Positions 1-11,355 of a stretch of 64,000 bases of DNA are shown one piece after another. Position numbers and translations under genes: made by a program. The number at the start of each line of letters is the position of its first letter. Position 1 is the first letter of the stretch. A model generated the notes under the pieces. That model had not been told where the DNA came from. It saw only the letters and a program-made list of their open reading frames with translations, and made no database searches. The stretch spans positions 1-64,000 of the forward strand of contig CAAFLY010000247.1 in the NCBI GenBank assembly GCA_900763885.1. Direction: 5' to 3'. This DNA is from Clostridia bacterium (GTDB lineage: Bacteria; Bacillota; Clostridia; Oscillospirales; CAG-272).

Positions 1-327
1 AATGCACAAGTGGGACAAAGGCGTTATCACGGTAAAGCCTACCCATACCGAAAAGGGCAAAAAGCTCTTCACCTGCACCGTTTGTGACGCCACCAAGACC
101 GTGGATGTACCCCCGCTGACCGAGCATTCCTTTGGCGATTGGTCAAAGCTCGACGACGAGTACCACCATCGGTTCTGCGTCTGCGGCGCCGAACAGAAGG
201 AAATGCACAAGTGGGACAAAGGCGTTATCACGGTAAAGCCTACCCATACCGAAAAGGGCAAAAAGCTCTTCACCTGCACCGTTTGTGACGCCACCAAGAC
301 TGTGGATGTACCCCCGCTGACCGAGCA
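1..327 (+). repeat. Near-identical 201-bp tandem coding repeat
   Basis: Bases 1-126 and 202-327 align with a single mismatch (C at 100, T at 301). The unit is 201 bp, or 67 codons. The remainder of each unit is more diverged but realigns at the CVCG-x-EQKE end. More copies may lie upstream of the window. Confidence 0.9.
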
Positions 328-1552
328 CGCCTACGGTCCCTGGACGAAGCGTGAGGGCGATATAGAGTTCCACTATCGCACCTGCGTCTGCGGCAACGAA
401 CAGAAGGAAGCCCACAAGTGGGATGAGGGTGTCATCACCGTCGTGCCCACCGTGTTCAAGGACGGCACGCGCACCTTCACCTGCACGGTCTGCGGCGCAA
501 AGAAGGATGTCGCGGAACCGTACCACGTACACGACTACGACAAGAATTTCAACAGCGTGAAGTGGTCCACCAACGCTTCCTATCACTGGAAGAGGTGCGC
601 TTGCGGCGAGATCGCGTACAAGGGCGCGCATGTCTCCAGCGACTGGATCGTGGACGGCTATCCGAATCCTGTCAGCATCGGTATGATGCACAAGGAATGT
701 GTGATCTGCGGCTACATCCTCGCGCGTGAGATCCTGCCCGCGACCGGCAGCATCATCCGTCCCACACAGACCCGTCAGTACACCGTTACCGCCACCGCCG
801 GCAATCATGGCTCCATCTCCCACGCGGGAAAGACCGTGGTCAAGAGCGGCGACAACATCACCTATGTGATCACCCCGGACGAGGGCTATGAGATCGCCTC
901 CGTTCTCGTGAATGGCGCGGACATCGGCGCGGTACGGGAATACACGTTCTGGAACGTCAGATCCGACTGCACCATCTCCGTCTCCTTCCGCGAAATCCCC
1001 GCCGCCCACTACAATCCCTTCATCGACGTGAGCCCCGCCGACGCGTACTACGACGCTGTGCTGTACGTCTATGAAAACGGACTGTTCAAGGGCGTATCCG
1101 AAATCCAATTCGCACCGAACACCACCATGACCCGCGCCATGTTCGTCACCGTTCTCGGACGGATGGCAGGCGTAAACCCGCTTCTCTACCAGAAGTCGAG
1201 CTTCACCGATGTGGAAATGGGACAGTGGTACTCCCCGTATGTCGAATGGGCGGCAAAGAGCGGTATCGTCCTCGGCTATGGCGACGGCACGTTCGGTCTG
1301 AACGATGACATCACCGTGGAACAGGCGGCCGTCATTCTGACGAGATACGCCGCGTTCACCGGCAGAAACACCTACACCCTCCGCACTCTCCACGATTTCG
1401 CCGACGCCGCCGACGTATCCGACTGGGCTGTATACAGCATGAAGTGGATCGTGAGCTCCGGCATTTACACCGGCGAAAACGGGATGCTCTCCCCGAAATC
1501 TCTTGCCAAGCGTTCCCTGGTCGCTGCGATGCTCTACAACTACGCAGACTAA
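2..1552 (+). CDS. SLH-domain surface protein with Cys-pair repeats (5' end outside window)
   Basis: This is the C-terminal part of a secreted cell-surface protein; the N-terminus and any signal peptide lie before the window. The first Met is probably internal, because it aligns with Met68 at the start of the second repeat copy. Residues 1-67 and 68-135 are two copies of a repeat with CxxC and CxC pairs (FTCTVC, CVCG), and a third diverged copy follows. These may be small metal-binding or disulfide modules. Residues about 260-333 resemble the bacterial repeat/InlB-B-like fold, with a GYEIASVLVNG core. Three SLH domains follow (about 340-390, 399-455 and 463-516), which in this family bind pyruvylated secondary cell-wall polymers. 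The two first repeat copies are almost identical in DNA, pointing to recent duplication. SLH assignment is firm; the role of the repeats is unknown. Confidence 0.88.
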   Translation: MHKWDKGVITVKPTHTEKGKKLFTCTVCDATKTVDVPPLTEHSFGDWSKLDDEYHHRFCVCGAEQKEMHKWDKGVITVKPTHTEKGKKLFTCTVCDATKTVDVPPLTEHAYGPWTKREGDIEFHYRTCVCGNEQKEAHKWDEGVITVVPTVFKDGTRTFTCTVCGAKKDVAEPYHVHDYDKNFNSVKWSTNASYHWKRCACGEIAYKGAHVSSDWIVDGYPNPVSIGMMHKECVICGYILAREILPATGSIIRPTQTRQYTVTATAGNHGSISHAGKTVVKSGDNITYVITPDEGYEIASVLVNGADIGAVREYTFWNVRSDCTISVSFREIPAAHYNPFIDVSPADAYYDAVLYVYENGLFKGVSEIQFAPNTTMTRAMFVTVLGRMAGVNPLLYQKSSFTDVEMGQWYSPYVEWAAKSGIVLGYGDGTFGLNDDITVEQAAVILTRYAAFTGRNTYTLRTLHDFADAADVSDWAVYSMKWIVSSGIYTGENGMLSPKSLAKRSLVAAMLYNYAD

Positions 1553-1587
1553 GCAGCAGAACCGAATAGCGGCATAGATTCCTTAAG

Positions 1588-2151
1588 GTGCAGATTTCCT
1601 CGCGCACCGGGGATCCTGTGGCAGATCTGCGCACGGATTACGCCGCTGTGACCGTTGCCAAACCGCTCCCCAGCGCGCATACCCTCTCCTTTACCGCCGC
1701 CCGTGAAGCCACCTGCACCACGGAAGGCAATCCCGCCTATTGGTACTGCGCGGTGTGCCGGAAATATTTCGCCGACGCGGATGAGAAGACAGAACTGAAA
1801 TCCATCACCATCCCGATCGACCCGAACCACCACGGCAAGACGGAAATCCGCAACGCCGCGCGTGCCACCGCGGACAAGGACGGCTATACCGGGGACAGCT
1901 ACTGTGTGGATTGCGGCAGGCTTGTCACCAAGGGCAGGACGATCCCGAAAACCGCCTCGGACACCTACGATCCCGCGTACGATCCGGCGGCGGAGGACGA
2001 TCGCAGCAGCACCGGCAGTCGGGACAATAGCCGCAGATACGACCGCACGGACGACACCGGAGAAGGCGGCGCGCTCCACCCGCAGGACAAGGCCTCCCGC
2101 GCGCTTGTAGCACAGATGCTGTATGGATTTGCGGAGGTGCTCCGGGGGTAA
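1588..2151 (+). pseudogene. Remnant of an SLH surface protein
   Basis: An open frame of 187 codons starts 35 bases after the preceding stop with a GTG, but it has no convincing ribosome-binding site and no signal peptide. It carries Cys-pair modules (CTTEG...CAVC and CVDCG) like those of secreted repeat proteins, then a Ser/Arg/Asp-rich low-complexity stretch. It ends with ASRALVAQMLYGFAEVL, which matches only the tail of an SLH domain (compare AKRSLVAAMLYNYAD at the end of the neighbouring gene). The simplest reading is a duplicate surface-protein gene that lost its 5' end and most of its SLH region by deletion. Expression as a short protein cannot be excluded. Confidence 0.6.
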
Positions 2152-2186
2152 AAAGAGGATATGGCGCAAAAGCACCCACAAGGACA

Positions 2187-2234
2187 ATCTCTGAGGATGC
2201 GCTGAACCAATCAGCCCTAAGGAACCTCTGAATG
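2187..2234 (+). repeat. 48-bp dispersed repeat, copy A
   Basis: Contains GGATGCGCTG, about 10 variable bases, then CCCTAAGGAACCTCTGAAT. The same blocks in the same order occur inverted at 19228-19275. Both copies are in non-coding DNA beside a gene end. No open frame or transposase is associated. Confidence 0.7.
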
Positions 2235-2277
2235 CATCAACGTTTTCCAATCCTTTCTATGGGCCATTGGCGTATAC

Positions 2278-2311
2278 AAAAGGGATCTACCCTGCCGGAA
2301 GGTCCCTTTTT
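2278..2311 (+). terminator. Intrinsic terminator
   Basis: AAAAGGGA at 2278 pairs with TCCCTTTT at 2303, with T residues continuing after the stem. It lies between the SLH remnant and the ligA promoter and would end transcription from the surface-protein region. Confidence 0.65.
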
Positions 2312-2342
2312 CCCATTTCATAAAACTTTTCCGAAATAGCGG

Positions 2343-4524
<2,182 letters not shown>

Positions 4525-4575
4525 CTCTCCTCCCCATCCATCCGACACGCATATCCACATCTGCGGAGGTACACT

Positions 4576-5544
4576 ATGGTATACGGGATCATCGCTGCGG
4601 TATTTCTCCTGTTTCTCGCCGTCTCTGCGGCAGGCGGGTATTATATGTACCGCTATGCCGTCGTGCGCCGGAAAAACGCGGCGGATTGCTGGGCACATCC
4701 GGAACAGCTCGAGCCGCCGCAGCATCTGTCGCCGGAGAAGGCAGCCCTCGTCCAGCGCGATCGGGAATACGTCCTCACCCACGCGGGAAAGCCGTATTAC
4801 AGAGTCAGCCGCGACGGCGTAACGCTGGCCTGCCGCATGCTCCATCCGACCGACGCACACACATCGCGCGGGATCTTTCTCTGCTGCCACGGCTACCGCT
4901 CCCACGCCGTTTACGATTTTGCGGGCGCGGCGCGGTATCTCCTCGCCATGGGCTTCTCGCTCTGTCTCATCGATGAGAGAGCGTGCGGCTCGTCCGGCGG
5001 CCGATATATCACATTCGGTCTGCGCGAAAAGGACGACGTCGTGGACTGGGCATGCTGGCTGCAGGAACGTTTTCCCGATCTGCCCGTGCTCCTCTACGGC
5101 GTATCGATGGGCGCGTCCTCGGTGCTTGCCGCGTCCGGTGAGCCTCTGCCGCCGTCTGTGCGCGGTATCATTGCGGACTGCGGATACACAAGTGCCTGCG
5201 CAATCTGCAAACGGGTACTGCGGCAGACGTTTCATCTCCCGCCCTTCCCCGTCTATTACGCCGCGCTGGTCCTGATCTGGCTGCGCACCGGGGTCTGGTT
5301 TCCGGATCTGGACTGCACACGCGCGGTCACGGAAAACCGGCTGCCGCTGCTGATCGTACACGGGAGTGCGGATGATTTTGTGCCGTTTTCCATGGGTGAG
5401 GCGATCTATGACGCGGCAAGGACACACTGCGACGCGGAATTTTTCGTCGCCGCCGACGCATCGCACGCCCGCTCGTGGCTCTGTGACGAGGACGGCTACA
5501 GGGCGGCGATCAAGCGGCTCCTCCATAAGGCGGGCATCGATTGA
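4576..5544 (+). CDS. Membrane-anchored alpha/beta hydrolase
   Basis: A 322-residue protein with one N-terminal membrane segment (about residues 4-26) and an alpha/beta-hydrolase domain. Visible features are the oxyanion HG (CCHGYRSH), the nucleophile elbow GVSMGAS with Ser177, the acid in HGSADDFVP (Asp267) and the catalytic His297 (ASHARSW). The family includes serine esterases and peptidases of the BAAT/AXE1-like and YqkD types; the substrate cannot be read from sequence. The start is supported by GGAGGT a few bases upstream. It lies 51 bp after ligA on the same strand and may share its transcript. Confidence 0.85.
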   Translation: MVYGIIAAVFLLFLAVSAAGGYYMYRYAVVRRKNAADCWAHPEQLEPPQHLSPEKAALVQRDREYVLTHAGKPYYRVSRDGVTLACRMLHPTDAHTSRGIFLCCHGYRSHAVYDFAGAARYLLAMGFSLCLIDERACGSSGGRYITFGLREKDDVVDWACWLQERFPDLPVLLYGVSMGASSVLAASGEPLPPSVRGIIADCGYTSACAICKRVLRQTFHLPPFPVYYAALVLIWLRTGVWFPDLDCTRAVTENRLPLLIVHGSADDFVPFSMGEAIYDAARTHCDAEFFVAADASHARSWLCDEDGYRAAIKRLLHKAGID

Positions 5545-5620
5545 GCCTGCGCGGCGCCGCGGACATATCATCCAACAATCCATATATATCTATTTTCATC
5601 CACATCATTCGGAGGTAACC

Positions 5621-7807
5621 ATGTCTATTCAGTTCATCGAATCCGAACGCATCTTTCAGCTCAACGCCGGGACCGCTTCGCTTGTCCTGCAGGTCGCGGA
5701 CGAAAATTACCTGCTCACCCTCTATTACGGCAAGGCTCTCCCGTTTGGCTCCCCCTTCCGTGGCGCCTTTGACGGGTACGATTTCCGCGATTATTCCGCA
5801 TCGTTCTCCCCGCGCAATGCCCATGTGAAGGACGGCTCGTTCTCCCCGGACGTAGCGCCGCTCGCGTATTCCGGCTTCGGTACGGGCGATTTCCGCAAGT
5901 CCGCCGTCGCGATCCGGAATCACTGGGGCAACGACGCGACCGATTTCCGCTATGTTTCCCACAAAATCTATGCAGGCAAACCGCGGCTCACGGGCCTTCC
6001 GGCGACCTATGCGGACGAAAACGAAGCGGACACGCTTGAGATTCTCCTGCGTGACAGCACCACGGCGGCAGAGCTGACCCTTGTCTGCACGGCGTTCCGG
6101 GATGTGCCAGTGCTTACACAGTCTGTGCGCCTGTGCAATGCGTCCGATGTGCCGATGGATATAGAAAAGCTCTATTCCGCGTCCGTTTCCCTGAACGATA
6201 TGGACTACGACCTCTGCCACCTCTACGGCAGATGGGGCGCGGAACGGAATCTGGAACGCACGACGCTGCGCCACGGTCAGCAGAGCATCTCCTCGAGCCG
6301 CGGCTCCTCAAGTCATTACCACAACCCGTTCGTTTCCCTCGTGCGTCACGGCGCGACGGAGGATTACGGCGAGGTATACGGCTTCAATCTCGTGTACAGC
6401 GGCAGCTTTGACATGACCGTGGACTGCGATTACTACGAAACGACACGTCTTTTGGCCGGAATCAATCCGGACGGCTTTACGTGGCGTCTTGAGGCGGGCG
6501 AAACGTTCCAGACGCCGGAGCTTGTGATGGTATATACGGACGCGGGCGTGGGCGAGATGTCGCGCATCTTCCATAGGCTGTACCGGGAGCACCTGATCCG
6601 CGGCAGATGGAAGACGGAAAAGCGGCCTCTGCTCATCAACAGCTGGGAAGCGGCGTTCTTCCATTTCGACACGGACAAGCTGGTGAATTTCGCGGAGCAC
6701 GCGCGGGATATTGGCATCGAAATGCTCGTCATGGACGACGGCTGGTTCGGCGTGCGCAACGATGACACGAATTCCCTCGGCGACTGGTACGTGAACGAGG
6801 AAAAGCTGCCCGGCGGTCTGGGCGTCCTCATCGACAAAGTGAAGGCGCTCGGGCTGAAATTCGGGATCTGGTACGAGCCGGAGATGATCTCTCCGGATTC
6901 CGAGCTGTACCGCGCCCATCCGGACTGGTGCCTCCATGTGCCGAACCGCGAAAACTCCATCGCACGCAGCCAATATGTGATCGATATGTCGCGCAAAGAC
7001 GTGCAGGACAACATCTACGGCCAGATGGCGGCGGTGCTCGGCAAATACGATATCGACTATGTGAAGTGGGACTTCAACCGGAACCTCACCGAGGCCGGAA
7101 GCGCGCTGCTGTCCGTCGAACGCGGCGAGGAGATCTACCATCGGTTTGTGCTCGGCACGTACGCCGTCATGGATCGGCTGACACGCGAATTCCCCGATCT
7201 GCTCATCGAAAACTGCTCCGGCGGCGGCGGACGCTTTGACGCAGGGATGCTCTATTATTCCCCGCAGATCTGGGCGTCGGACAACACGGACCCCATCGAA
7301 CGGCTGGCGATCCAGTTCGGCACGTCGATGTGCTATCCGGCGGCGACAATGGGTGCGCACGTCTCGATGAGCCACCGCGCCGGCTTTGAAACCAAGGGCA
7401 ATGTGGCGATGTGGGGTACGTTCGGCTACGAGCTGGACCCGAACCGTCTCTCCGAGGAGGACCGTGCGCTGTTCCGTCGGCAGGTCGCCGAATATCACTT
7501 CACCTATGACCTCATCCACGAGGGCGATCTGTACCGCCTGATCTCTCCGTTCGACAACGCGTACCACTGCGCGTGGTCCTTCGTCTCGCCGGACAAGAGC
7601 AAGGTGCTCATTACCCACGTCACCATGCGCTATTACCACAACATGAAGGCCTATATCCGGCTCAAGGGGCTCGATCCCACAAAAACCTACCGCTGCCGCG
7701 AGAACGGACTGTCCTATTCCGGCGCCTTCCTCATGAATGCCGGCATCAATATCTCCAAGCTCCCCCACGGCGACGGCAGCAGCTTCACCCTCTACTTCGA
7801 AGCCTGA
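5621..7807 (+). CDS. Alpha-galactosidase, GH36
   Basis: Hydrolyses terminal alpha-1,6-galactosides such as melibiose and raffinose-family oligosaccharides; probably cytoplasmic because no signal peptide is seen. The 728-residue length fits bacterial GH36 enzymes. Catalytic residues are recognisable: nucleophile Asp484 in YVKWDFN and acid/base Asp554 in ASDNTD, separated by 70 residues as in characterised Geobacillus enzymes. The ENCSGGGGRFD motif lies between them. The open frame runs further upstream, but the start chosen here has GGAGGT seven bases before the ATG and begins with the usual N-terminal beta domain. With the GH35 enzyme near 39 kb it suggests growth on galactose-containing plant or host glycans. 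Confidence 0.95.
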   Translation: MSIQFIESERIFQLNAGTASLVLQVADENYLLTLYYGKALPFGSPFRGAFDGYDFRDYSASFSPRNAHVKDGSFSPDVAPLAYSGFGTGDFRKSAVAIRNHWGNDATDFRYVSHKIYAGKPRLTGLPATYADENEADTLEILLRDSTTAAELTLVCTAFRDVPVLTQSVRLCNASDVPMDIEKLYSASVSLNDMDYDLCHLYGRWGAERNLERTTLRHGQQSISSSRGSSSHYHNPFVSLVRHGATEDYGEVYGFNLVYSGSFDMTVDCDYYETTRLLAGINPDGFTWRLEAGETFQTPELVMVYTDAGVGEMSRIFHRLYREHLIRGRWKTEKRPLLINSWEAAFFHFDTDKLVNFAEHARDIGIEMLVMDDGWFGVRNDDTNSLGDWYVNEEKLPGGLGVLIDKVKALGLKFGIWYEPEMISPDSELYRAHPDWCLHVPNRENSIARSQYVIDMSRKDVQDNIYGQMAAVLGKYDIDYVKWDFNRNLTEAGSALLSVERGEEIYHRFVLGTYAVMDRLTREFPDLLIENCSGGGGRFDAGMLYYSPQIWASDNTDPIERLAIQFGTSMCYPAATMGAHVSMSHRAGFETKGNVAMWGTFGYELDPNRLSEEDRALFRRQVAEYHFTYDLIHEGDLYRLISPFDNAYHCAWSFVSPDKSKVLITHVTMRYYHNMKAYIRLKGLDPTKTYRCRENGLSYSGAFLMNAGINISKLPHGDGSSFTLYFEA

Positions 7808-7935
7808 GGGAACGGAGAGACGGGGAGAAAACGGGCTTGAACGGGTCTGTCCCTGCACAATCGCACCCGGATCCCTTTTCCTATAGCTCTTGCCAAGCGG
7901 GCAGAAGCATCCCGTTCCCCCGTCTCCCCCGAGCC
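7805..7935 (+). repeat. Degenerate boundary-repeat pair
   Basis: Immediately after the GH36 stop lies a G-rich run (GGGAACGGAGAGACGGGG). About 100 bases later there is a C-rich mirror (CCCGTTCCCCCGTCTCCCCC). A TGCACAATC block near 7855 resembles the inner part of the boundary arms. The hairpin core is not preserved, so this is a decayed or partial copy. Confidence 0.45.
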
Positions 7936-7960
7936 CCTGTGGCAATCCATATAAAAAATC

Positions 7961-9496
7961 ATGCAGAATAAAAAAAATCTCACCGGGACTGCGGTGATGA
8001 TGGGTGTGATGATCCTTGCGGCGAAGGTCTGCGGACTGCTGCGGGACGCGCTCATCACAGCGTCCTACGGCACCGGGACATCGGCGGCAATCGCGTACGA
8101 AACGGCGTCGAAGCTGCCGGTAACGCTGTTCGACCTTGTCATAGGCGGGGTGGTGACGGCGGCGTTTGTGCCGGTATACAACGAGCTATTGGTCCGTGAC
8201 GGCAAAGAAAAAGCGCTGTCCTTCGCGCAGTCCTACACACGCTTCATCCTGATCGTGACCTCGGTGCTTGCCGGGATCGGGATCGCGTTCGCCTCGCCGC
8301 TTGTCCGACTGATGGCGCCGGGTCTGGACGCGTCCACGCACGCGCTTGCCACCGGTCTCACGCGCATCCTGTTTCCCATGATCGTCTTCACGGGACTGGC
8401 GTTCACCTTCGTCGGCTATCTCCAGTCGATGGGGGAATTCCGCGTCCCGGCGGTCATATCGCTGGTGGCGAACGGGATCATGGTCGCGTACCTACTCACG
8501 CTGAACCGCTTTTTCGGCATTGTCGGACTGGCGATCGCCATGCTGCTCGGATGGACGGCGCAGGCACTTGTGCAGCTCCCATCGCTGTGCCGTCTCGGAT
8601 ACCGATACCGGCCGTTCGCGCCGCTTCGTACTCCGGAACTGAAAAAGGCGATCGTCACCACGGTCCCGATCCTCATCGGCACATGGGTCTCGCCGGTGTG
8701 CAATCTCATCAACACGCGCCTTGCGTCCTCCATCGACGGCGGCAGAGGGCTGACCGTGCTGGGATACGCGAACCGCCTGTACGTGATCCTCGTCGGGCTG
8801 TTCTCCTTTGTCGCGACGAATCTGCTCTTTCCGATTCTGTCCCGTGCGGCGGCAAGCGGCGATCGTGCGGAATCCGCCAGACTCACAAGGCAGTCCGCAA
8901 AGATTCTATGCTTCCTCATCGTGCCGCTCACCGCAGGCGTCTTTCTCCTCGCCGAACCGTTTGTCGCCCTGCTGTACGAGCGCGGCGCGTTCACCCACGA
9001 GGATACGCTCCTGACCGCGGAGGCACTGCGCTTCTACACGCTTGCCATGACGGCGTCGGCGATCAATGAGGTGCTCACGAAGTCCTTTTTCGCCGCGCAG
9101 AAGCCGAAGCTGCCGATGCTCTCCGCGTTGTGTGCCATGCTGGTCAACGGCGGCGCGATCCTCTTCTGCGGCAGCGCGATTCTCGCAAGTGCGCATCCCG
9201 TCGCGTGGATCGCGTCGATCTCCGGCATTGCCGTGGTCGTGAATATGGCGATCAACCTCGCGTTCACGAAAAAAATCGGGGGACTTTCCGTCACGCGCGC
9301 GGATCTACTGGATCTTGCCAAGACCGCAGTGTCCGCGGCGGTGATGTCCGTGGCCGTATATTTTGTATCCGGACGCTTCTCCGGCAATCTTGCGCGGTTT
9401 GCGGCCGGTGGGCTTTCCGGGATCGTCGTATACGCGCTCTGTGCGGTGCTGCTCCGTTCGGAAACGGTCGGCGCGGTGCTGCACAAGCGGAAATGA
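7961..9496 (+). CDS. murJ: Lipid II flippase MurJ (MviN family)
   Basis: A 511-residue polytopic membrane protein of the MviN/MurJ branch of the MOP exporter superfamily, which moves lipid-linked peptidoglycan precursors across the membrane. The N-terminus has family hallmarks: AAKVCGLLRDALITASYGTG, then TASKLPVTLFDLVIGGVVTAAFVPVYNEL. Length and alternating hydrophobic segments fit about 14 membrane helices. No good Shine-Dalgarno precedes the ATG, so the start is less certain than the identity. A glycosyltransferase gene follows after 33 bp, which suits an envelope-biosynthesis pair. Confidence 0.9.
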   Translation: MQNKKNLTGTAVMMGVMILAAKVCGLLRDALITASYGTGTSAAIAYETASKLPVTLFDLVIGGVVTAAFVPVYNELLVRDGKEKALSFAQSYTRFILIVTSVLAGIGIAFASPLVRLMAPGLDASTHALATGLTRILFPMIVFTGLAFTFVGYLQSMGEFRVPAVISLVANGIMVAYLLTLNRFFGIVGLAIAMLLGWTAQALVQLPSLCRLGYRYRPFAPLRTPELKKAIVTTVPILIGTWVSPVCNLINTRLASSIDGGRGLTVLGYANRLYVILVGLFSFVATNLLFPILSRAAASGDRAESARLTRQSAKILCFLIVPLTAGVFLLAEPFVALLYERGAFTHEDTLLTAEALRFYTLAMTASAINEVLTKSFFAAQKPKLPMLSALCAMLVNGGAILFCGSAILASAHPVAWIASISGIAVVVNMAINLAFTKKIGGLSVTRADLLDLAKTAVSAAVMSVAVYFVSGRFSGNLARFAAGGLSGIVVYALCAVLLRSETVGAVLHKRK

Positions 9497-9529
9497 GCGT
9501 CCCCAAATGTTCCGAAAGGAGAGACAACC

Positions 9530-10645
9530 ATGCAAAAAGTCATGCACATACTGACCGACTCCAACATCGGCGGCGCGGGCAGGCTGCTCATCAACTATCT
9601 CCACAACTTCGACCGCACGAAATTCGATATCGTGGTCGTGCTGCCGGAGAATGCCGCGCTGAAGCCGCTCGTCGAGGCGGAGGGATACCCGGTCTGGGAA
9701 ATGAAAAACGGACGCGACCGCAGCTTTGACCGCAAGGCTGTGGCGGAGCTCCGCGCGATGATCCGCAAATTTCAGCCGGACATCGTCCACACGCATTCGT
9801 CCTTCTCCGGCAGGCTGGCGGCGTACCAGTGCCATGTCAAAAAGCGGTTCTACACGCGTCACTGTGCCTTCGATCCGCCACGCTGGCTGACAACGTTCCC
9901 CGGCCGACAGATCAACGGCTGGATCAACAACAAGCTCTCGACGGATATTGTGGCGGTCGCTGAGGCGGCGAAGAAAAATCTGACGGACACCGGTGTGGAC
10001 GCGAAAAAGATCAGCGTGATCATCAACGGCGTCGAACCGATGCGCGTCGCTTCCGCCGAGGAGGTCAAAGCGCTTCGCGGTCGGCTCGGGATCGCGCCAG
10101 ATGACTTTGTGTGCGGGCTCTCCGCGCGGCTTGAGCCGTACAAGGGCCATCGCTATCTCCTCGAAACGGCGGCGATCGTGCTGCGGGACCATCCGAACGT
10201 GCGCTTCCTACTCGTCGGGGACGGATCGTGCCGGGCGGATCTGGAAGCGCAGGCGGTCTCCCTCGGCGTGGCGGATCACGTGATCTTTACCGGGTTCGTG
10301 GACGATGTGGCGCCCTATTACGCGCTTATGGACGTGAACCTCAACTGCTCCATCGGTACGGAGACCTCCTCACTCGCGCTCTCTGAGGGCATGAGCCTCG
10401 GTATCCCCTGCATCGCGACCACCTTCGGCGGCAATCCCTACATGGTCACCGACGGCAAAAACGGGTTCCTCGTCCCCGAACGAGATCCCGCCGCTATGGC
10501 AGAAAAAATCATCGAGCTCATCGAGGACCCCGCACTCCGCAAAAAACTCTCCGCCGGCGCCCTCGAAGCCTACAAAACCAAATTCACCGCCTCGACTATG
10601 ACACGCCAATTGGAATCCATGTACGAGGGGGATTTGAAAACTTAA
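9530..10645 (+). CDS. Glycosyltransferase, GT4 family
   Basis: A 371-residue GT-B fold enzyme transferring a sugar from a nucleotide donor. The N-terminal domain begins with the glycine-rich SNIGGAGRLL acceptor-side loop. The C-terminal donor-binding domain starts near GLSARLEPYKGHRYL and contains the E-x7-E-like region ALSEGMSLGIPCIAT. AAAGGAGAG precedes the ATG. It follows murJ closely and is probably cotranscribed, so a role in capsule, teichoic acid or exopolysaccharide synthesis is likely; donor and acceptor are unknown. A boundary repeat begins right after its stop. Confidence 0.9.
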   Translation: MQKVMHILTDSNIGGAGRLLINYLHNFDRTKFDIVVVLPENAALKPLVEAEGYPVWEMKNGRDRSFDRKAVAELRAMIRKFQPDIVHTHSSFSGRLAAYQCHVKKRFYTRHCAFDPPRWLTTFPGRQINGWINNKLSTDIVAVAEAAKKNLTDTGVDAKKISVIINGVEPMRVASAEEVKALRGRLGIAPDDFVCGLSARLEPYKGHRYLLETAAIVLRDHPNVRFLLVGDGSCRADLEAQAVSLGVADHVIFTGFVDDVAPYYALMDVNLNCSIGTETSSLALSEGMSLGIPCIATTFGGNPYMVTDGKNGFLVPERDPAAMAEKIIELIEDPALRKKLSAGALEAYKTKFTASTMTRQLESMYEGDLKT

Positions 10646-10906
10646 CGGGGGGAGACGGGGAACGGGGAACGGGGGAACGGTCGCTTTTGAAAAAGCTCCG
10701 CAAAACTTTTATGAGGGGGATGGAGTTGGATATAGTTTGTGCAAGTCCGATTGCTCACCAATTTGGTGCTGTCCAATACATGAGAAGATCGTTCGCGAGC
10801 GGCTGACGCAGTCATCCGCCTTCTACGGGGAGAGATTGCGGGATTTCGTGTATTGGGTAGTGGTAGGATACCGGTTTTCTGCTGCTATACTGGTTCGGAT
10901 GGTTGG
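10646..10906 (+). repeat. Boundary repeat arm, full length (left arm of palindrome)
   Basis: Best-preserved copy of the family. In order: G-rich tandem units (GGGGAGAC, GGGGAAC) at 10648-10680; hairpin CGCTTTTGAAAAAGC; CTCCGCAAAACTTTTAT; an ATAGTTTGTGCAAGTC block; the palindrome CACCAATTTGGTG; TCGTTCGCGAGCGG; CCGCCTTCTACGGGGAGAG; and a tail reading TGGTAGTGGTAGGATACC. It is matched block for block, inverted, by 11075-11348. It starts at the glycosyltransferase stop codon. Confidence 0.85.
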
Positions 10907-10963
10907 AGGATTGCGGATGCGCGTTGTCTGTTCCCCATACCCGCGTCTTTCAAATTGAATAAC

Positions 10964-11007
10964 AAAAGCCGTCGGAAGTGCTTCAAAACACAACCGACGG
11001 CTTTTTG
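10964..11007. terminator. Bidirectional terminator at palindrome centre
   Basis: AAAAGCCGTCGG at 10964 pairs with CCGACGGCTTTTT at 10994. The A-run and T-run on either side suit termination on both strands, between the convergent glycosyltransferase and E2-like genes. Confidence 0.8.
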
Positions 11008-11074
11008 TCACGGTTAGATAAAGCAATGCGCGGAGTGAATCGGGATACAGGCAAAAATCAACGTTTTCCCCAAC

Positions 11075-11348
11075 ACACCGAACCAGTGTATCAACAGAAA
11101 CCCGGTAACCTGCCACTACCAATACACTATATCCCGCACTCTCTTCCCGTAGAAGGCGGATCCCATCGGGAGCCGCTCGCGAACGATCTTCTCATGTATT
11201 GGACAGCACCAAATTGGTGAGCAATCGGACTTGCACAAACTAAATCCATCACCAATCCCATGTATAAAAGTTTTGCGGAGCTTTTTCAAAAGCGACCGTC
11301 TCCCCTCGTCTCCCCTCGTCTCCCCTCGTTCCCCCGTCTCCCCGTCCC
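11075..11348 (-). repeat. Boundary repeat arm, full length (right arm of palindrome)
   Basis: Reverse-complement partner of 10646-10906, with the same blocks in the same order. Its G-rich end abuts the stop of the E2-like gene. The outer run on the plus strand is three CGTCTCCCCT units followed by CGTTCCCCCGTCTCCCC, so unit number and spelling differ from the left arm while the inner blocks stay close. The space between the arms holds only the terminator. Confidence 0.85.
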
Positions 11349-11355
11349 AAGTATG

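Noticed and set aside
1588..2151. Intact small secreted protein
   Set aside because: No signal peptide or ribosome-binding site, and the C-terminus is a fragment of an SLH domain, so a remnant is more likely.
10646..11348. CRISPR array or phage attachment site
   Set aside because: The repeated blocks are inverted, of unequal length and not regularly spaced; there are no cas genes or integrase.
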